Assembly (NCBI GenBank): GCA_018267725.1 | Contig: JAFDXY010000004.1 | Span: 1 to 47,185, forward strand | Source: Bacteroidota bacterium | Lineage (GTDB): Bacteria > Bacteroidota > Bacteroidia > Chitinophagales > Chitinophagaceae | Direction: 5' to 3' | Length of the DNA stretch: 47,185 nucleotides | In this document: positions 25,492 through 34,951 of the stretch, piece by piece | Position numbering within the stretch: the first letter of the stretch is position 1 | Layout of the letters: every line of letters begins with the position of its first letter | Notes under the pieces: model-generated | Seen by the model: the letters and a program-made list of their open reading frames with translations, nothing else | Databases searched by the model: none | Told to the model about the DNA's origin: nothing | Made by a program: the position numbers and the translations under genes

Positions 25492-26916
25492 TTGGAAACT
25501 GAAATTATTAGCAAATTAAAAGAACTCTCTAAAATTAGTAATGAGTTAGATTTGCCTGAAGAAATAAGAACCACACTTACACAAGAAGTAATTAACTACA
25601 CCAATAATTTTATTAATAAACTAAGTACTGTACGTGCATTTACTGATAAATCTGCAAATAATCTTGCAATAGATAACAATAAAAAATCTATTTCTCATTT
25701 GCTCAATTTGTATCAAAAAGAAGTTGTAGAAACGGGTATTAATGCTGCATCCGGAACACATTTGGGATATATTCCCGGCGGCGGAATTTATACTGCGGCA
25801 TTAGCCGATTTTATTGCAGCAATAACCAACCCGTTTGCAAGTGTTTATTATGCATCGCCGGGTGCTGCAACTATTGAAAATGAAGTTGTGAATTGGATTA
25901 AAGCAGTATTCTCTTTCCCTAAAAACTCTGTTGGTAGCCTTTTGTCAGGAGGTTCAAGTTCTACTTTGGTTGCCATTACTGCTGCACGCGATAAGCATAA
26001 AATAAAAAATGAAAAAATATTAAAAAGCGTAGTTTATTTAAGTGAACAAGTACATCATTCATCACAAAAAGCTTTGCGTATTCTTGGGTTAGAAGATATT
26101 ATTATTCGCTATATACCACTCGATGAATTTCACAGAATAAAACCAAATGCATTAGAAACACAAATAAAAAAAGATATTGATGCAGGCTTGTATCCTTTTT
26201 TAATTATTGCTACTGCGGGCACAACAGATACGGGAGCAATAGATCCGTTGAATGATATAGCAAATATTGCTCAACAATATAAAATATGGTTTCATGTAGA
26301 TGCTGCTTACGGAGGCTTTTTTATTCTTACTTCTAAGAAAGAAAAGTTTAATGGTATTGAACGTGCAGATTCTTTAATTGTTGATCCACATAAAGCATTG
26401 TTTTTACCTTACGGAATTGGAGCTGTGTTGATTAAAGATAAAGATGCCGTATTACATTCAAATCATTATACGGCTAATTATATGCAAGATGGTTTTAGTG
26501 AAGAGTTGGTGCAAAGCCCTTCTAATCTTTCTCCTGAATTAACCAAACATTTTAGAGGATTGCGTATGTGGTTGCCTTTGCAAATACACGGTATAGAACC
26601 ATTTAAAGCATGTTTGGAAGAAAAATTATTATTACTAAATTATTTTAGAAATAAGTTGCTCAGTTTAGGTTTTAAAGTAGGTCCCGAACCCGATTTATCT
26701 GTCAGTTATTTTTGGTATCCTTTTAAAGAAAATCAAGAAGAAAAAAATAAACAATTAATGGATGCCATTCACGAAGATGGTTCTGTATTTCTTAGTTCAT
26801 CAACTATCAATACTCAATTTGTTATACGCATTGCCATACTTGCATTTAGAACAAAAAAAGAAACAGTAGATAAAGCCATAACAATGATAGAAAGATGTTT
26901 GAAGAAAATTAACTAA
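25492..26916 (+). CDS. PLP group II decarboxylase (aromatic-L-amino-acid decarboxylase-like), TTG start
   Basis: This PLP-dependent decarboxylase (474 aa) belongs to the group II family that includes tyrosine, tryptophan, DOPA and 2,4-diaminobutyrate decarboxylases. The PLP lysine lies in LIVDPHKALF near residue 303. HVDAAYGGF (about 270) gives the aspartate that pairs with the pyridine nitrogen, and SGGSSSTL and EQVHHSSQKA are cofactor-binding stretches. No ATG exists upstream of residue 350, and an in-frame stop precedes the TTG at 25492 by one codon, so TTG is the practical start and gives the full family length. With tyrosine phenol-lyase and an alcohol dehydrogenase close by, an aromatic amino acid is the likely substrate; tyrosine is my guess, not a reading. 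Confidence 0.85.
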   Translation: METEIISKLKELSKISNELDLPEEIRTTLTQEVINYTNNFINKLSTVRAFTDKSANNLAIDNNKKSISHLLNLYQKEVVETGINAASGTHLGYIPGGGIYTAALADFIAAITNPFASVYYASPGAATIENEVVNWIKAVFSFPKNSVGSLLSGGSSSTLVAITAARDKHKIKNEKILKSVVYLSEQVHHSSQKALRILGLEDIIIRYIPLDEFHRIKPNALETQIKKDIDAGLYPFLIIATAGTTDTGAIDPLNDIANIAQQYKIWFHVDAAYGGFFILTSKKEKFNGIERADSLIVDPHKALFLPYGIGAVLIKDKDAVLHSNHYTANYMQDGFSEELVQSPSNLSPELTKHFRGLRMWLPLQIHGIEPFKACLEEKLLLLNYFRNKLLSLGFKVGPEPDLSVSYFWYPFKENQEEKNKQLMDAIHEDGSVFLSSSTINTQFVIRIAILAFRTKKETVDKAITMIERCLKKIN

Positions 26917-26937
26917 AAGAATAAAATATTGTATTTA

Positions 26938-27975
26938 TTAAGGAACAATTACAGTTCTTACACCGGCATCAAATCTTTCTAATGCTTCTAATGTATTATT
27001 AATTTCCTCTGCATTTAGTGAAATAATTTTAATTACAACTTTTGATGTATCTAACATTTTTTTAGAAGCAAATTCAATTAATAAAGGTAGTTCTTGTAAA
27101 CGATGATCGTTTGAACCAATTAATTCTATTTCACTTCCAAGAATATCTTTATAGGTATCTACCTCCAATATTTTATTAGATAAACCAACTACTACAACTC
27201 GAGCCATAGGAGCTGCACATTGTAGTGCTTGCTTTTGGGTAGTTGGTATGCCTATCATTTCAATTGCAATATCTACTCCTCTGTTTTTTGTTAAGTTTTT
27301 AATTAAAGCAACTGAATTAGTAGTATTATTATTTATAGGAATTGCACCAAATGTTTTTGCCATGTTTAATTTTTTATCGTCAATATCAACAGCAAATACT
27401 TTTGTAGCACCAAAAGCTTTAGCCAACTGAATTGCAGATTGCCCTAACCCGCCAACTCCAAATATTGCAACAGTATTACCAGGTTTTATTCTTGCTTTTA
27501 ATAATGCATGAAAAGAGGTAGCAGAAGCACACATTAGTGTAGCACCTTGTTCAAACGAAATTTCGTCAGGTAAATGAATTGCATTACGTGCAGGTATTGA
27601 AATGTATTCGGCATATCCTCCATTAATATGATGCCCAATCATTTTCCCATCTAAACAAAATTGTTCATTCCCTGTAGTACAATCAAAACAATTACCGCAA
27701 GTAACCATATAATGTAAGCATACACGGTCTCCTATTTTAATGTTATTCACTTTACTTCCTATTTTTTCTACTACACCAGCAACTTCATGTCCTAATGTTA
27801 TCGGTAAAAAACTTACCGGTGATAACCCTTTTAAATAATGAACATCGGAGTGGCAAATGCCTGCTGCTTTTATTTTAACTAAAATATCTTGTTCTCCAAT
27901 ATCAGGAATAGGAATTTCTTGTAACTCTAAAGGTTTATTAATGCCAACCATTTGTACTGCTTTCATATTTATCAT
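26938..27975 (-). CDS. Zinc-dependent alcohol dehydrogenase (MDR superfamily)
   Basis: This 345-residue enzyme oxidises an alcohol or reduces an aldehyde with NAD(P). The catalytic zinc ligands lie in GICHSDVHY (Cys41) and GHEVAG (His64). The structural zinc is held by the four cysteines of CGNCFDCTTGNEQFC, and the Rossmann motif reads GVGGLGQSA near 174-182, followed by an acidic residue in VDIDD that favours NAD. An ATG at 27966 (MKAVQMVG) is an equally good start. It converges on the decarboxylase gene and diverges from tyrosine phenol-lyase. A role in handling an aromatic alcohol or aldehyde would fit the neighbours but is inference. Confidence 0.85.
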   Translation of the reverse strand: MINMKAVQMVGINKPLELQEIPIPDIGEQDILVKIKAAGICHSDVHYLKGLSPVSFLPITLGHEVAGVVEKIGSKVNNIKIGDRVCLHYMVTCGNCFDCTTGNEQFCLDGKMIGHHINGGYAEYISIPARNAIHLPDEISFEQGATLMCASATSFHALLKARIKPGNTVAIFGVGGLGQSAIQLAKAFGATKVFAVDIDDKKLNMAKTFGAIPINNNTTNSVALIKNLTKNRGVDIAIEMIGIPTTQKQALQCAAPMARVVVVGLSNKILEVDTYKDILGSEIELIGSNDHRLQELPLLIEFASKKMLDTSKVVIKIISLNAEEINNTLEALERFDAGVRTVIVP

Positions 27976-28116
27976 GTTTTTACTAAGTTATTTGTTTGAA
28001 ATTAATAATACTTTCTAAATGAAAATATATTTTAAACAATTTTAAATATTGCTATACATTATGCATTAAATGAATGAGTATGACACTAAAATGCAGCAAA
28101 CTATATATGTTATAAT

Positions 28117-28133
28117 TTGTAATGTAATTACAA
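28117..28133. promoter_or_regulatory. Inverted repeat operator candidate between adh and tpl genes
   Basis: TTGTAAT-GTA-ATTACAA is a perfect 7+7 inverted repeat, about 95 bases upstream of the phenol-lyase start and 140 bases from the alcohol dehydrogenase start. Its position midway in the 252-base divergent region makes it the best visible candidate for a shared regulator. Confidence 0.35.
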
Positions 28134-28218
28134 CTAATTGTTATTAACTATAAAAGTGTTGCCTGCGTGTATGACTATAATCATATTCAATTAATTATAG
28201 GCATTCTACTTTTAATAA

Positions 28219-29610
<1,392 letters not shown>

Positions 29611-29625
29611 TTCATTGTTTTTGTT

Positions 29626-29655
29626 ATAGGCAGTAAAAAATTTACTGCCTATTTT
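29626..29655. terminator. Terminator between tpl and the tlpA-like gene
   Basis: ATAGGCAGTAAA (29626-29637) and TTTACTGCCTAT (29641-29652) form a perfect 12-base stem with a 3-base loop, followed rightward by TTT. It lies between two convergent stop codons and best fits termination of the rightward gene. Confidence 0.75.
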
Positions 29656-29665
29656 CCATATATAA

Positions 29666-30742
29666 TTATTTAAGTAATTCTTTTAGCTTCTGTGCTAATT
29701 CTTCGCCACGTAAATTTCTGGCAATAATTTTTCCTTCAGGATTTATAAGCATATTTTGCGGAATACTTTCAATATGATATAGTTGTGCAACTTCGTTTTG
29801 CCAATATTTTAAATCGCTTACATGTGTCCATGTAAGTTTATCTTCATTAATAGCTTGTAACCAATTTGTTCTGTCTTTATCAAGTGATACGCCTAAAATT
29901 GTAAAATTTTTATCTTTATACATATTATAAGCATTTACAATATTAGGATTTTCTCTACGACATGGCCCGCACCAACTTGCCCAAAAATCTACCAACACAT
30001 ATTTACCTTTAAAAGAAGATAAACGCACTGCATTATATGCAGTATCTTGTTGCATAAAATCAATAGCATTAGTGCCTACGCTACCAATACGTGCTTCTGC
30101 TAAAATTTGTGCAATTAATTTTCCATAAACACTTTGTTGTGCAATAGGTGCAAGCATATTAAATCTCATTTCTAATTCATCTGCATTAGCAAATAATGGG
30201 TTTACTGCAAATAATACAAATGCACTAACCGGCGATGTAGGTTTTTGTTTTATGGTTACTTGCACTTGCTCAATTACTTTATTTCTTGTTGCTTCAAAAG
30301 CTTTTATTAAAGAATCTTTTTTAGCAGAAGACTTTGTTTCGGTTTGAATTTTTTGTGCAACTGTTTGCAGTTTATCTTTTAGCGGATTAAAGTGCGTTAA
30401 ATAAGCATTGTATTCATTATTTAATACAGAACCTGTTACTGTTGCTTTTTTAATATTGAATGATTCTCCTGTTACTATAACATTTTCATTACCTGTAAAA
30501 AATTCAACTGTTTCTTTATATCCTATAAAACCTAATTGACAAAAATCTGCATCAGTTAATATTCCTGATAAAGAAAATTTTCCTTTACTGGCATAGGTTT
30601 GAGCAATAGTTTTTCCGGTAAATCCACTGTTTAAAAAAACAAGTGTACTGTCTTTTAAGCCTTTTATATTTCCCGATATATTGTAAGTGCCTTGAGAGAA
30701 GGCAATAATTGGAAAGAAAAAAACAAATAATAATTTTTTCAT
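29666..30742 (-). CDS. DUF4369-thioredoxin (TlpA-like) disulfide reductase
   Basis: This exported thioredoxin-fold protein (358 aa) has a signal peptide (MKKLLFVFFFPIIAFSQ), an N-terminal DUF4369 beta domain from about 20 to 110 (GNIKGLKDSTLVFL), a helical middle and a C-terminal TlpA/AhpC-like domain with the redox pair in WASWCGPC (Cys258, Cys261). DUF4369-TlpA proteins are abundant in Bacteroidota and are thought to reduce periplasmic disulfides; partners are unknown. The gene starts 5 bases after the hisIE stop, so it is probably the last cistron of the histidine operon although its job is unrelated. No dedicated promoter is visible. Confidence 0.88.
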   Translation of the reverse strand: MKKLLFVFFFPIIAFSQGTYNISGNIKGLKDSTLVFLNSGFTGKTIAQTYASKGKFSLSGILTDADFCQLGFIGYKETVEFFTGNENVIVTGESFNIKKATVTGSVLNNEYNAYLTHFNPLKDKLQTVAQKIQTETKSSAKKDSLIKAFEATRNKVIEQVQVTIKQKPTSPVSAFVLFAVNPLFANADELEMRFNMLAPIAQQSVYGKLIAQILAEARIGSVGTNAIDFMQQDTAYNAVRLSSFKGKYVLVDFWASWCGPCRRENPNIVNAYNMYKDKNFTILGVSLDKDRTNWLQAINEDKLTWTHVSDLKYWQNEVAQLYHIESIPQNMLINPEGKIIARNLRGEELAQKLKELLK

Positions 30743-30747
30743 TTATG

Positions 30748-31344
30748 TTATTTTGAATGGCGTTGTTGTAAAATGTTAATTACGTCTTGCAATTTATAAT
30801 CTTTGGCGTTAAGTAAAATTAAATAATGAAAAAGTAAATCGGCAGCTTCATTTAAAAACAATTCTTCATTATTATCTTTTGCTTCAATTACTAATTCTAC
30901 CGCTTCTTCGCCAACTTTTTGTGCTACTTTATTTATACCTTTTGATAGTAGTTTTGCAACATAACTTTCTTCAATTGGTGCTTGTTTTCTTAAACGAATA
31001 ATATCTTCTAAATAAAATAAAAAATCTTCGTTGTGATTTTTTTCGCTCCAACAAGTATCTGCACCTGTATGGCAAACGGGCCCAAGCGGATGTGCTTTAA
31101 TTAATAAAGTATCATTATCACAATCAACCGCTATTGTTTTTAACATTAAAAAATTACCACTTTCTTCACCTTTTGTCCATAACCGATTTTTGCTTCTACT
31201 ATAAAAAGTAATTTTCCCTGTTTGTTGTGTTGCTTGTAAAGCTTCATTATTCATAAAACCAAGCATTAATACTTTGTGTGTATCATAATCTTGAACAATT
31301 GCAGGAACTAAACCATCCGTATATTTTTTAAAATCAACTTTCAT
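30748..31344 (-). CDS. hisIE: Bifunctional phosphoribosyl-AMP cyclohydrolase / phosphoribosyl-ATP pyrophosphatase
   Basis: This enzyme performs the second and third steps of histidine synthesis. The N-terminal HisI domain (about 1-105) shows VLMLGFMNNEA, FYSRSKNRLWTKGEESGN and the metal motif DCDNDTLLIKAHPLGPVCHTGADTCW. The C-terminal HisE domain (about 110-198) has SYVAKLLSKGINKVAQKVGEEAVELVIEA, with the Mg-binding glutamates. The total of 198 residues is normal for the fusion. It is the last his gene of the leftward string, separated from hisF by a 74-base spacer containing heptad-periodic sequence and a hairpin. Confidence 0.95.
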   Translation of the reverse strand: MKVDFKKYTDGLVPAIVQDYDTHKVLMLGFMNNEALQATQQTGKITFYSRSKNRLWTKGEESGNFLMLKTIAVDCDNDTLLIKAHPLGPVCHTGADTCWSEKNHNEDFLFYLEDIIRLRKQAPIEESYVAKLLSKGINKVAQKVGEEAVELVIEAKDNNEELFLNEAADLLFHYLILLNAKDYKLQDVINILQQRHSK

Positions 31345-31352
31345 AAAACTAT

Positions 31353-31418
31353 TTCATATTTGAAATTTTAAGTTTCTAATTCTGATTAATTTAGAATCAG
31401 AAATCTCAGATGAGGAAT
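31353..31418. repeat. Heptad-periodic spacer with hairpin between hisF and hisIE
   Basis: The spacer repeats a degenerate ATTTGAA-like word with a seven-base period: ATTTGAA, then ATTTTAA, GTTTCTA, ATTCTGA and so on. Inside it TTCTGATT (31380-31387) and AATCAGAA (31395-31402) form an 8-base stem with a 7-base loop. The hairpin could act as an intercistronic RNA structure. Confidence 0.5.
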
Positions 31419-32177
31419 TTATATTCTAACCTCTATATTCTGTTCACACAAATATCGTTTTAAATCAGGAATAACAATTTCTTTAAAATGAAAAACGCTT
31501 GCAGCTAATGCAGCATCGGCTTTTGCTTGCTGAAATACATCAACAAAATGTTGCATTGTTCCGCCACCACCGCTTGCAATTATAGGTACAGAAAGGGTTT
31601 CAGCTAATTGTTTGGTTATGTCTAACGCAAAGCCTTGTTTGGTTCCATCATTATTCATGCTGGTTAATAAAATTTCGCCGGCACCTAAATCAACGGCTTG
31701 CTTTGCCCAATCAAAACATTTTATTTCAGTTTTTAATCTTCCTCCGTTTAAATAAACATACCATTCTCCATCATTTTCTTTTTTTGTATCAATTGCCAAT
31801 ACCACACATTGGCTTCCAAATTCTTTTGCTAAATTGTTTATTAATAATGGGTTTTTAAATGCAGAGGTATTCACAGAAATTTTATCGGCACCATTTTGTA
31901 ACAGCATACTTACATCTTCAACACTACTAATTCCGCCGCCAACTGTAAACGGAATATTAATATGATGTGCAATTTTATTTACTAAGTTGTTTAATGTTTT
32001 TCTTTTTTCAACAGTTGCAGTAATATCTAAAAACACCAATTCATCTGCACCTTGTTGTGCATACATTGTAGCCAATTCAACTGGGTTGCCTGCATCTATC
32101 AAGTTTACAAAATTTGTTCCTTTAACTGTTCTTCCATCTTTAATATCTAAGCAAGGTATAATGCGTTTAGTAAGCAT
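31419..32177 (-). CDS. hisF: Imidazole glycerol phosphate synthase, cyclase subunit
   Basis: HisF closes the imidazole ring using ammonia from HisH. The 252-residue barrel is complete: the N-terminal [16 protein letters not shown] carries the catalytic Asp11, [11 protein letters not shown] and LAIDTKK are phosphate-binding strands, [14 protein letters not shown] carries the second catalytic Asp, and [13 protein letters not shown] the last phosphate loop. It lies downstream of hisA with a 30-base spacer made of AATTTGA-type heptads. The product works as a heterodimer with HisH encoded two genes upstream. Confidence 0.96.
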   Translation of the reverse strand: MLTKRIIPCLDIKDGRTVKGTNFVNLIDAGNPVELATMYAQQGADELVFLDITATVEKRKTLNNLVNKIAHHINIPFTVGGGISSVEDVSMLLQNGADKISVNTSAFKNPLLINNLAKEFGSQCVVLAIDTKKENDGEWYVYLNGGRLKTEIKCFDWAKQAVDLGAGEILLTSMNNDGTKQGFALDITKQLAETLSVPIIASGGGGTMQHFVDVFQQAKADAALAASVFHFKEIVIPDLKRYLCEQNIEVRI

Positions 32178-32181
32178 TGCT

Positions 32182-32207
32182 AATTTGAAATTTGAGATTT
32201 GATTTGT
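32182..32207. repeat. AATTTGA heptads between hisA and hisF
   Basis: Two identical AATTTGA units (32182-32188 and 32189-32195) and a third, GATTTGA (32196-32202), fill the short spacer between hisF and hisA. The seven-base period is exact. Confidence 0.6.
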
Positions 32208-32930
32208 TTATTGCATATTAATTGTTTGCAATTCTTTTATTGAAATTTTATTTTCATAAATGGCTTTACCTACAATTGCGGCTTTGCAGCCAATTAGTTT
32301 TAATTCTTCTAAATCTTTTATAGAACTAACCCCGCCACTTGCAATAAAAAATATTTCAGAAAATTTTTTAATTACATTTTTATATAATTCAATTGAAGGG
32401 CCTTGCAACTTTCCATCTTTACTAATATCTGTGCAAAAAATTTGTTGAACGCCTTTCTGTACATAGCTTTCAATAAAATTATAAATATTTATATCTGTTG
32501 TCTCTAACCAACCGCCAACAGCAATTTTTTCATCTTTAACATCGGCTCCTAATAAAAATTTATGAGCACCAAATTGTAATAACCACTTTACAAATTCAGT
32601 TTCATTTTTAACAGCTATACTTCCTACTGTTGCTAAAGCAGCACCGTTTTCAAAAACAATTTCAACATCTTTAGTTGTTTTAATTCCGCCACCAAAATCA
32701 ATTATTAATTTTGTTTTAGCAGCAATAGTTTCTAACACTTTCCAATTAATTATTTTACCTGCTTTTGCTCCGTCTAAATCTACCAAATGTAATCGTTGCA
32801 AACCTGCGTCTTCAAACTGTTTGGCAACTTCTAAAGGATGTTCGTTATAAATTTTTTTTTGCGAATAATTTCCTTCTGTTAAACGAACACATTTACCATC
32901 TATAATATCTATTGCAGGAATGATTTGCAT
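32208..32930 (-). CDS. hisA: Phosphoribosylformimino-5-aminoimidazole carboxamide ribotide isomerase
   Basis: HisA carries out the Amadori rearrangement of ProFAR to PRFAR, the substrate of HisF. The 240 residues form a single barrel with IIPAIDIIDGKCVRL (catalytic Asp near 8), LHLVDLDGAKAG, IDFGGGIKTTKDV, FCTDISKDGKLQGPS (second catalytic Asp), and FIASGGVSSIKDL. Although trpA is in the same operon, trpF is not, so whether this HisA also isomerises PRA, as PriA does, is a fair question; the residues seen are those of ordinary HisA. It follows hisH by 14 bases. Confidence 0.95.
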   Translation of the reverse strand: MQIIPAIDIIDGKCVRLTEGNYSQKKIYNEHPLEVAKQFEDAGLQRLHLVDLDGAKAGKIINWKVLETIAAKTKLIIDFGGGIKTTKDVEIVFENGAALATVGSIAVKNETEFVKWLLQFGAHKFLLGADVKDEKIAVGGWLETTDINIYNFIESYVQKGVQQIFCTDISKDGKLQGPSIELYKNVIKKFSEIFFIASGGVSSIKDLEELKLIGCKAAIVGKAIYENKISIKELQTINMQ

Positions 32931-32933
32931 TAT

Positions 32934-32968
32934 TGATTTGAAATTTATGATTTAAGGTTTAAAAAATT
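32934..32968. repeat. Heptad-periodic sequence spanning the hisH end and hisA spacer
   Basis: Five seven-base units of the type TGATTTG, AAATTTA, TGATTTA, AGGTTTA run from the hisA-hisH spacer into the last codons of hisH. The period crosses the stop codon at 32945-32947, so the repeat also shapes the C-terminal residues of HisH. Confidence 0.5.
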
Positions 32969-33544
32969 GGTGATGATTTTTTCACCAACAACTGCACTTT
33001 TTTCAGGATGAAATTGCACTCCATAAAAATTATTTTTATGTAAAGCAGAACTATATGGTTGAATATAGTTGGTAGTTGCAATTGTGTGATTGCCTATTGA
33101 TGCATAATAACTATGAACAAAATAGCAATAACTGTTTTGTTGAATATTATTAAACAAACTGTTTTTTAAATCATAAATATTATTCCAACCAATTTGTGGA
33201 ACTTTATTTTTTATTTCTAAAGTAGGGCGAAACAATTTTACAGTTTCATCAAATATTCCTAAACACTCTGTATTATTTTCTTCTGAATATTTGCACATTA
33301 ACTGCATACCCAAACATATTCCTAATACAGGTTGTGTAAGGTTTTTAATAACTTCATCTAATCTTCTTTCTTTTAAATAATTCATTGCAGTGCTTGCTTC
33401 ACCAACGCCAGGAAAAATTATTTTATCGGCAGATTGTATTTGTTGAATATCATCTGTTACAACAGCTTTTACACCTATTCTTTCTAAGGCATACAATACA
33501 CTTTGAATATTGCCTGCATTGTATTTTATAATTGTAAGTTGCAC
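32945..33544 (-). CDS. hisH: Imidazole glycerol phosphate synthase, glutaminase subunit
   Basis: HisH hydrolyses glutamine and feeds ammonia to HisF. The class I amidotransferase triad is complete in 199 residues: the Cys of LGICLGMQLM near 80 and the His/Glu of GVQFHPEKSAVVG near 181-185. FPGVGEA near 47-53 is the usual oxyanion-strand motif. The gene lies 6 bases downstream of trpA and 14 bases upstream of hisA. Its last codons are part of a heptad-periodic stretch that continues into the spacer. Confidence 0.95.
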   Translation of the reverse strand: MQLTIIKYNAGNIQSVLYALERIGVKAVVTDDIQQIQSADKIIFPGVGEASTAMNYLKERRLDEVIKNLTQPVLGICLGMQLMCKYSEENNTECLGIFDETVKLFRPTLEIKNKVPQIGWNNIYDLKNSLFNNIQQNSYCYFVHSYYASIGNHTIATTNYIQPYSSALHKNNFYGVQFHPEKSAVVGEKIITNFLNLKS

Positions 33545-33550
33545 AATAAA

Positions 33551-34333
33551 CTAATTTAAAATTGATTGAAGAAAATTTTTAGTTATTTCTTCAATGTTGT
33601 TTGAATTTTCTATTGCTTTAATATATGCCGTACCAATAATTGCTCCGTTAGCATGTTTGCAAGCCGTAGTAAAAGTTTGTTTATCTTTTATGCCAAAACC
33701 TACCAATACAGGGTTTTTTAATTGATACGATTGTAATTTTTGTAAATAAATTTCAACAGCATTAAAATCTTTTTCTTTTCCGGTTGTGGCAGATGAGCTT
33801 ACTGCATATAAAAAACCTGAACTTAATTTATCTAATTTTCTAACTCTATGTTCTGATGTTTCGGGAGTAACCAAAAAAATAAAATCTAATCCATACTTTT
33901 TTATAATGGCACCATATTCGGTTTCAAATTCATGTTCGGGTAAATCAGGAAGTATTAAACCATCTATTCCAACATTGGCTGCATCTGCACAAAATTTTTC
34001 AAATCCGTATTGTAAAACAGGATTCATATAACCCATTAATACAACGCCTTTATTTTTCAAAAAAGAATTTTGAGAGCGAAATTTTTTTAACTGCTCAAAT
34101 AATTTATGAATCGTCATTCCATTGCTTAAAGCCTTATTGCTACTGCTTTGTATTGTTTCACCATCTGCTAACGGATCGCTGTAGGGCATTCCTATTTCAA
34201 TAATATCAGCACCATTTTCAGCTAATAAGCTTATTATATTTAATGTGCTATTAAGTGCTGGAAAACCTGCGGTACAATAAATATTAAGAATGTTTTTTTT
34301 CTTTTTTATAAATAATTGTTCAAGCCTGCTCAT
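33551..34333 (-). CDS. trpA: Tryptophan synthase alpha subunit
   Basis: TrpA cleaves indole-3-glycerol phosphate to indole and glyceraldehyde 3-phosphate; indole passes to TrpB. The 260-residue barrel has the catalytic glutamate and aspartate in IIEIGMPYSDPLADGETIQ (Glu near 47, Asp near 58), and VGIDGLILPDLPEHE and VGFGIKDKQT complete the phosphate site. It is the first gene of a leftward string with hisH only 6 bases downstream, and neither trpB nor any other trp gene is in the window. That arrangement is unusual and is listed as a finding. A promoter should lie in the 178 bases upstream; CGCTTA/TAAGCG (34398-34416) is an inverted repeat there. Confidence 0.94.
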   Translation of the reverse strand: MSRLEQLFIKKKKNILNIYCTAGFPALNSTLNIISLLAENGADIIEIGMPYSDPLADGETIQSSSNKALSNGMTIHKLFEQLKKFRSQNSFLKNKGVVLMGYMNPVLQYGFEKFCADAANVGIDGLILPDLPEHEFETEYGAIIKKYGLDFIFLVTPETSEHRVRKLDKLSSGFLYAVSSSATTGKEKDFNAVEIYLQKLQSYQLKNPVLVGFGIKDKQTFTTACKHANGAIIGTAYIKAIENSNNIEEITKNFLQSILN

Positions 34334-34397
34334 GCTAATCTTTTAGAGATATTTATTCATTAAAAAATATTTGTATAATAGTTTTATTTTTATATAA

Positions 34398-34416
34398 CGC
34401 TTATACATTGTAAGCG
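34398..34416. promoter_or_regulatory. Inverted repeat upstream of trpA-his operon
   Basis: CGCTTA and TAAGCG flank a 7-base centre about 65 bases upstream of the trpA start. On the minus strand TACTTTCG, one base from the -7 consensus, lies just upstream. It may be an operator; no leader peptide rich in His or Trp codons was found. Confidence 0.3.
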
Positions 34417-34511
34417 AAAGTAAGGCAAAAGCATTTGTGTTACTCTGTAATACTTTTATGTTTATGAATAATAATTGTATGAATGTTACATTAAATTTTA
34501 CTGTGTAATTC

Positions 34512-34868
34512 TTAAGAAATAGTTTTTAGTTTTTGTAATAAATTTTCATCAAATCCAACAACAACAATAGTTTTATTGTTTGTAATAATAGGGCGTTTTA
34601 TAATGCTATTATGCTCTATCATTATTTTTATGGCTTCGGTTGCATTGGTTATTTTATTTTGTGTAGTAACAGTTAATGTTTTCCAAGTAGTACTTCGTTT
34701 GTTAAATAAAATTGTCCAATCTTTTTGTTGGCACCAATGTTCTAAAATTTCTTTATTAATTCCATCGGTTTTGTAGTTATGAAATTTGTAAACTATTTTA
34801 TTTTTATCTAACCACTTTAAAGTTTTGGTTGTTGTATCGCAATTAGGAATGCCGTAAACGGTAAGCAT
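34512..34868 (-). CDS. ArsC/Spx family protein (YffB-like)
   Basis: This 118-residue thioredoxin-like protein belongs to the ArsC/Spx superfamily. It has a single N-terminal cysteine in YGIPNCDTTTK (Cys10) and the late KRPII motif, whose arginine helps bind the anion. Only one cysteine stands in the CxxC position, as in YffB and glutaredoxin-dependent arsenate reductases. Arsenate reduction is possible, but many such proteins are glutathione-related reductases of unknown substrate. It lies 178 bases upstream of trpA in the same direction and diverges from the outer-membrane receptor. No ars gene is near. Confidence 0.75.
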   Translation of the reverse strand: MLTVYGIPNCDTTTKTLKWLDKNKIVYKFHNYKTDGINKEILEHWCQQKDWTILFNKRSTTWKTLTVTTQNKITNATEAIKIMIEHNSIIKRPIITNNKTIVVVGFDENLLQKLKTIS

Positions 34869-34951
34869 ACATTTCTTTTAGGTAAAAATAAACGTTTAAA
34901 CTTTTTTTAAGTCTCTGCGTTGTCAATATTGCGTTATTTTGCAGGAATTGT

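Noticed and set aside
34370..34450. Attenuator leader peptide for the trpA-his operon
   Set aside because: The only short minus-strand frame (14 codons) has no run of His or Trp codons and no alternative terminator hairpin was seen.
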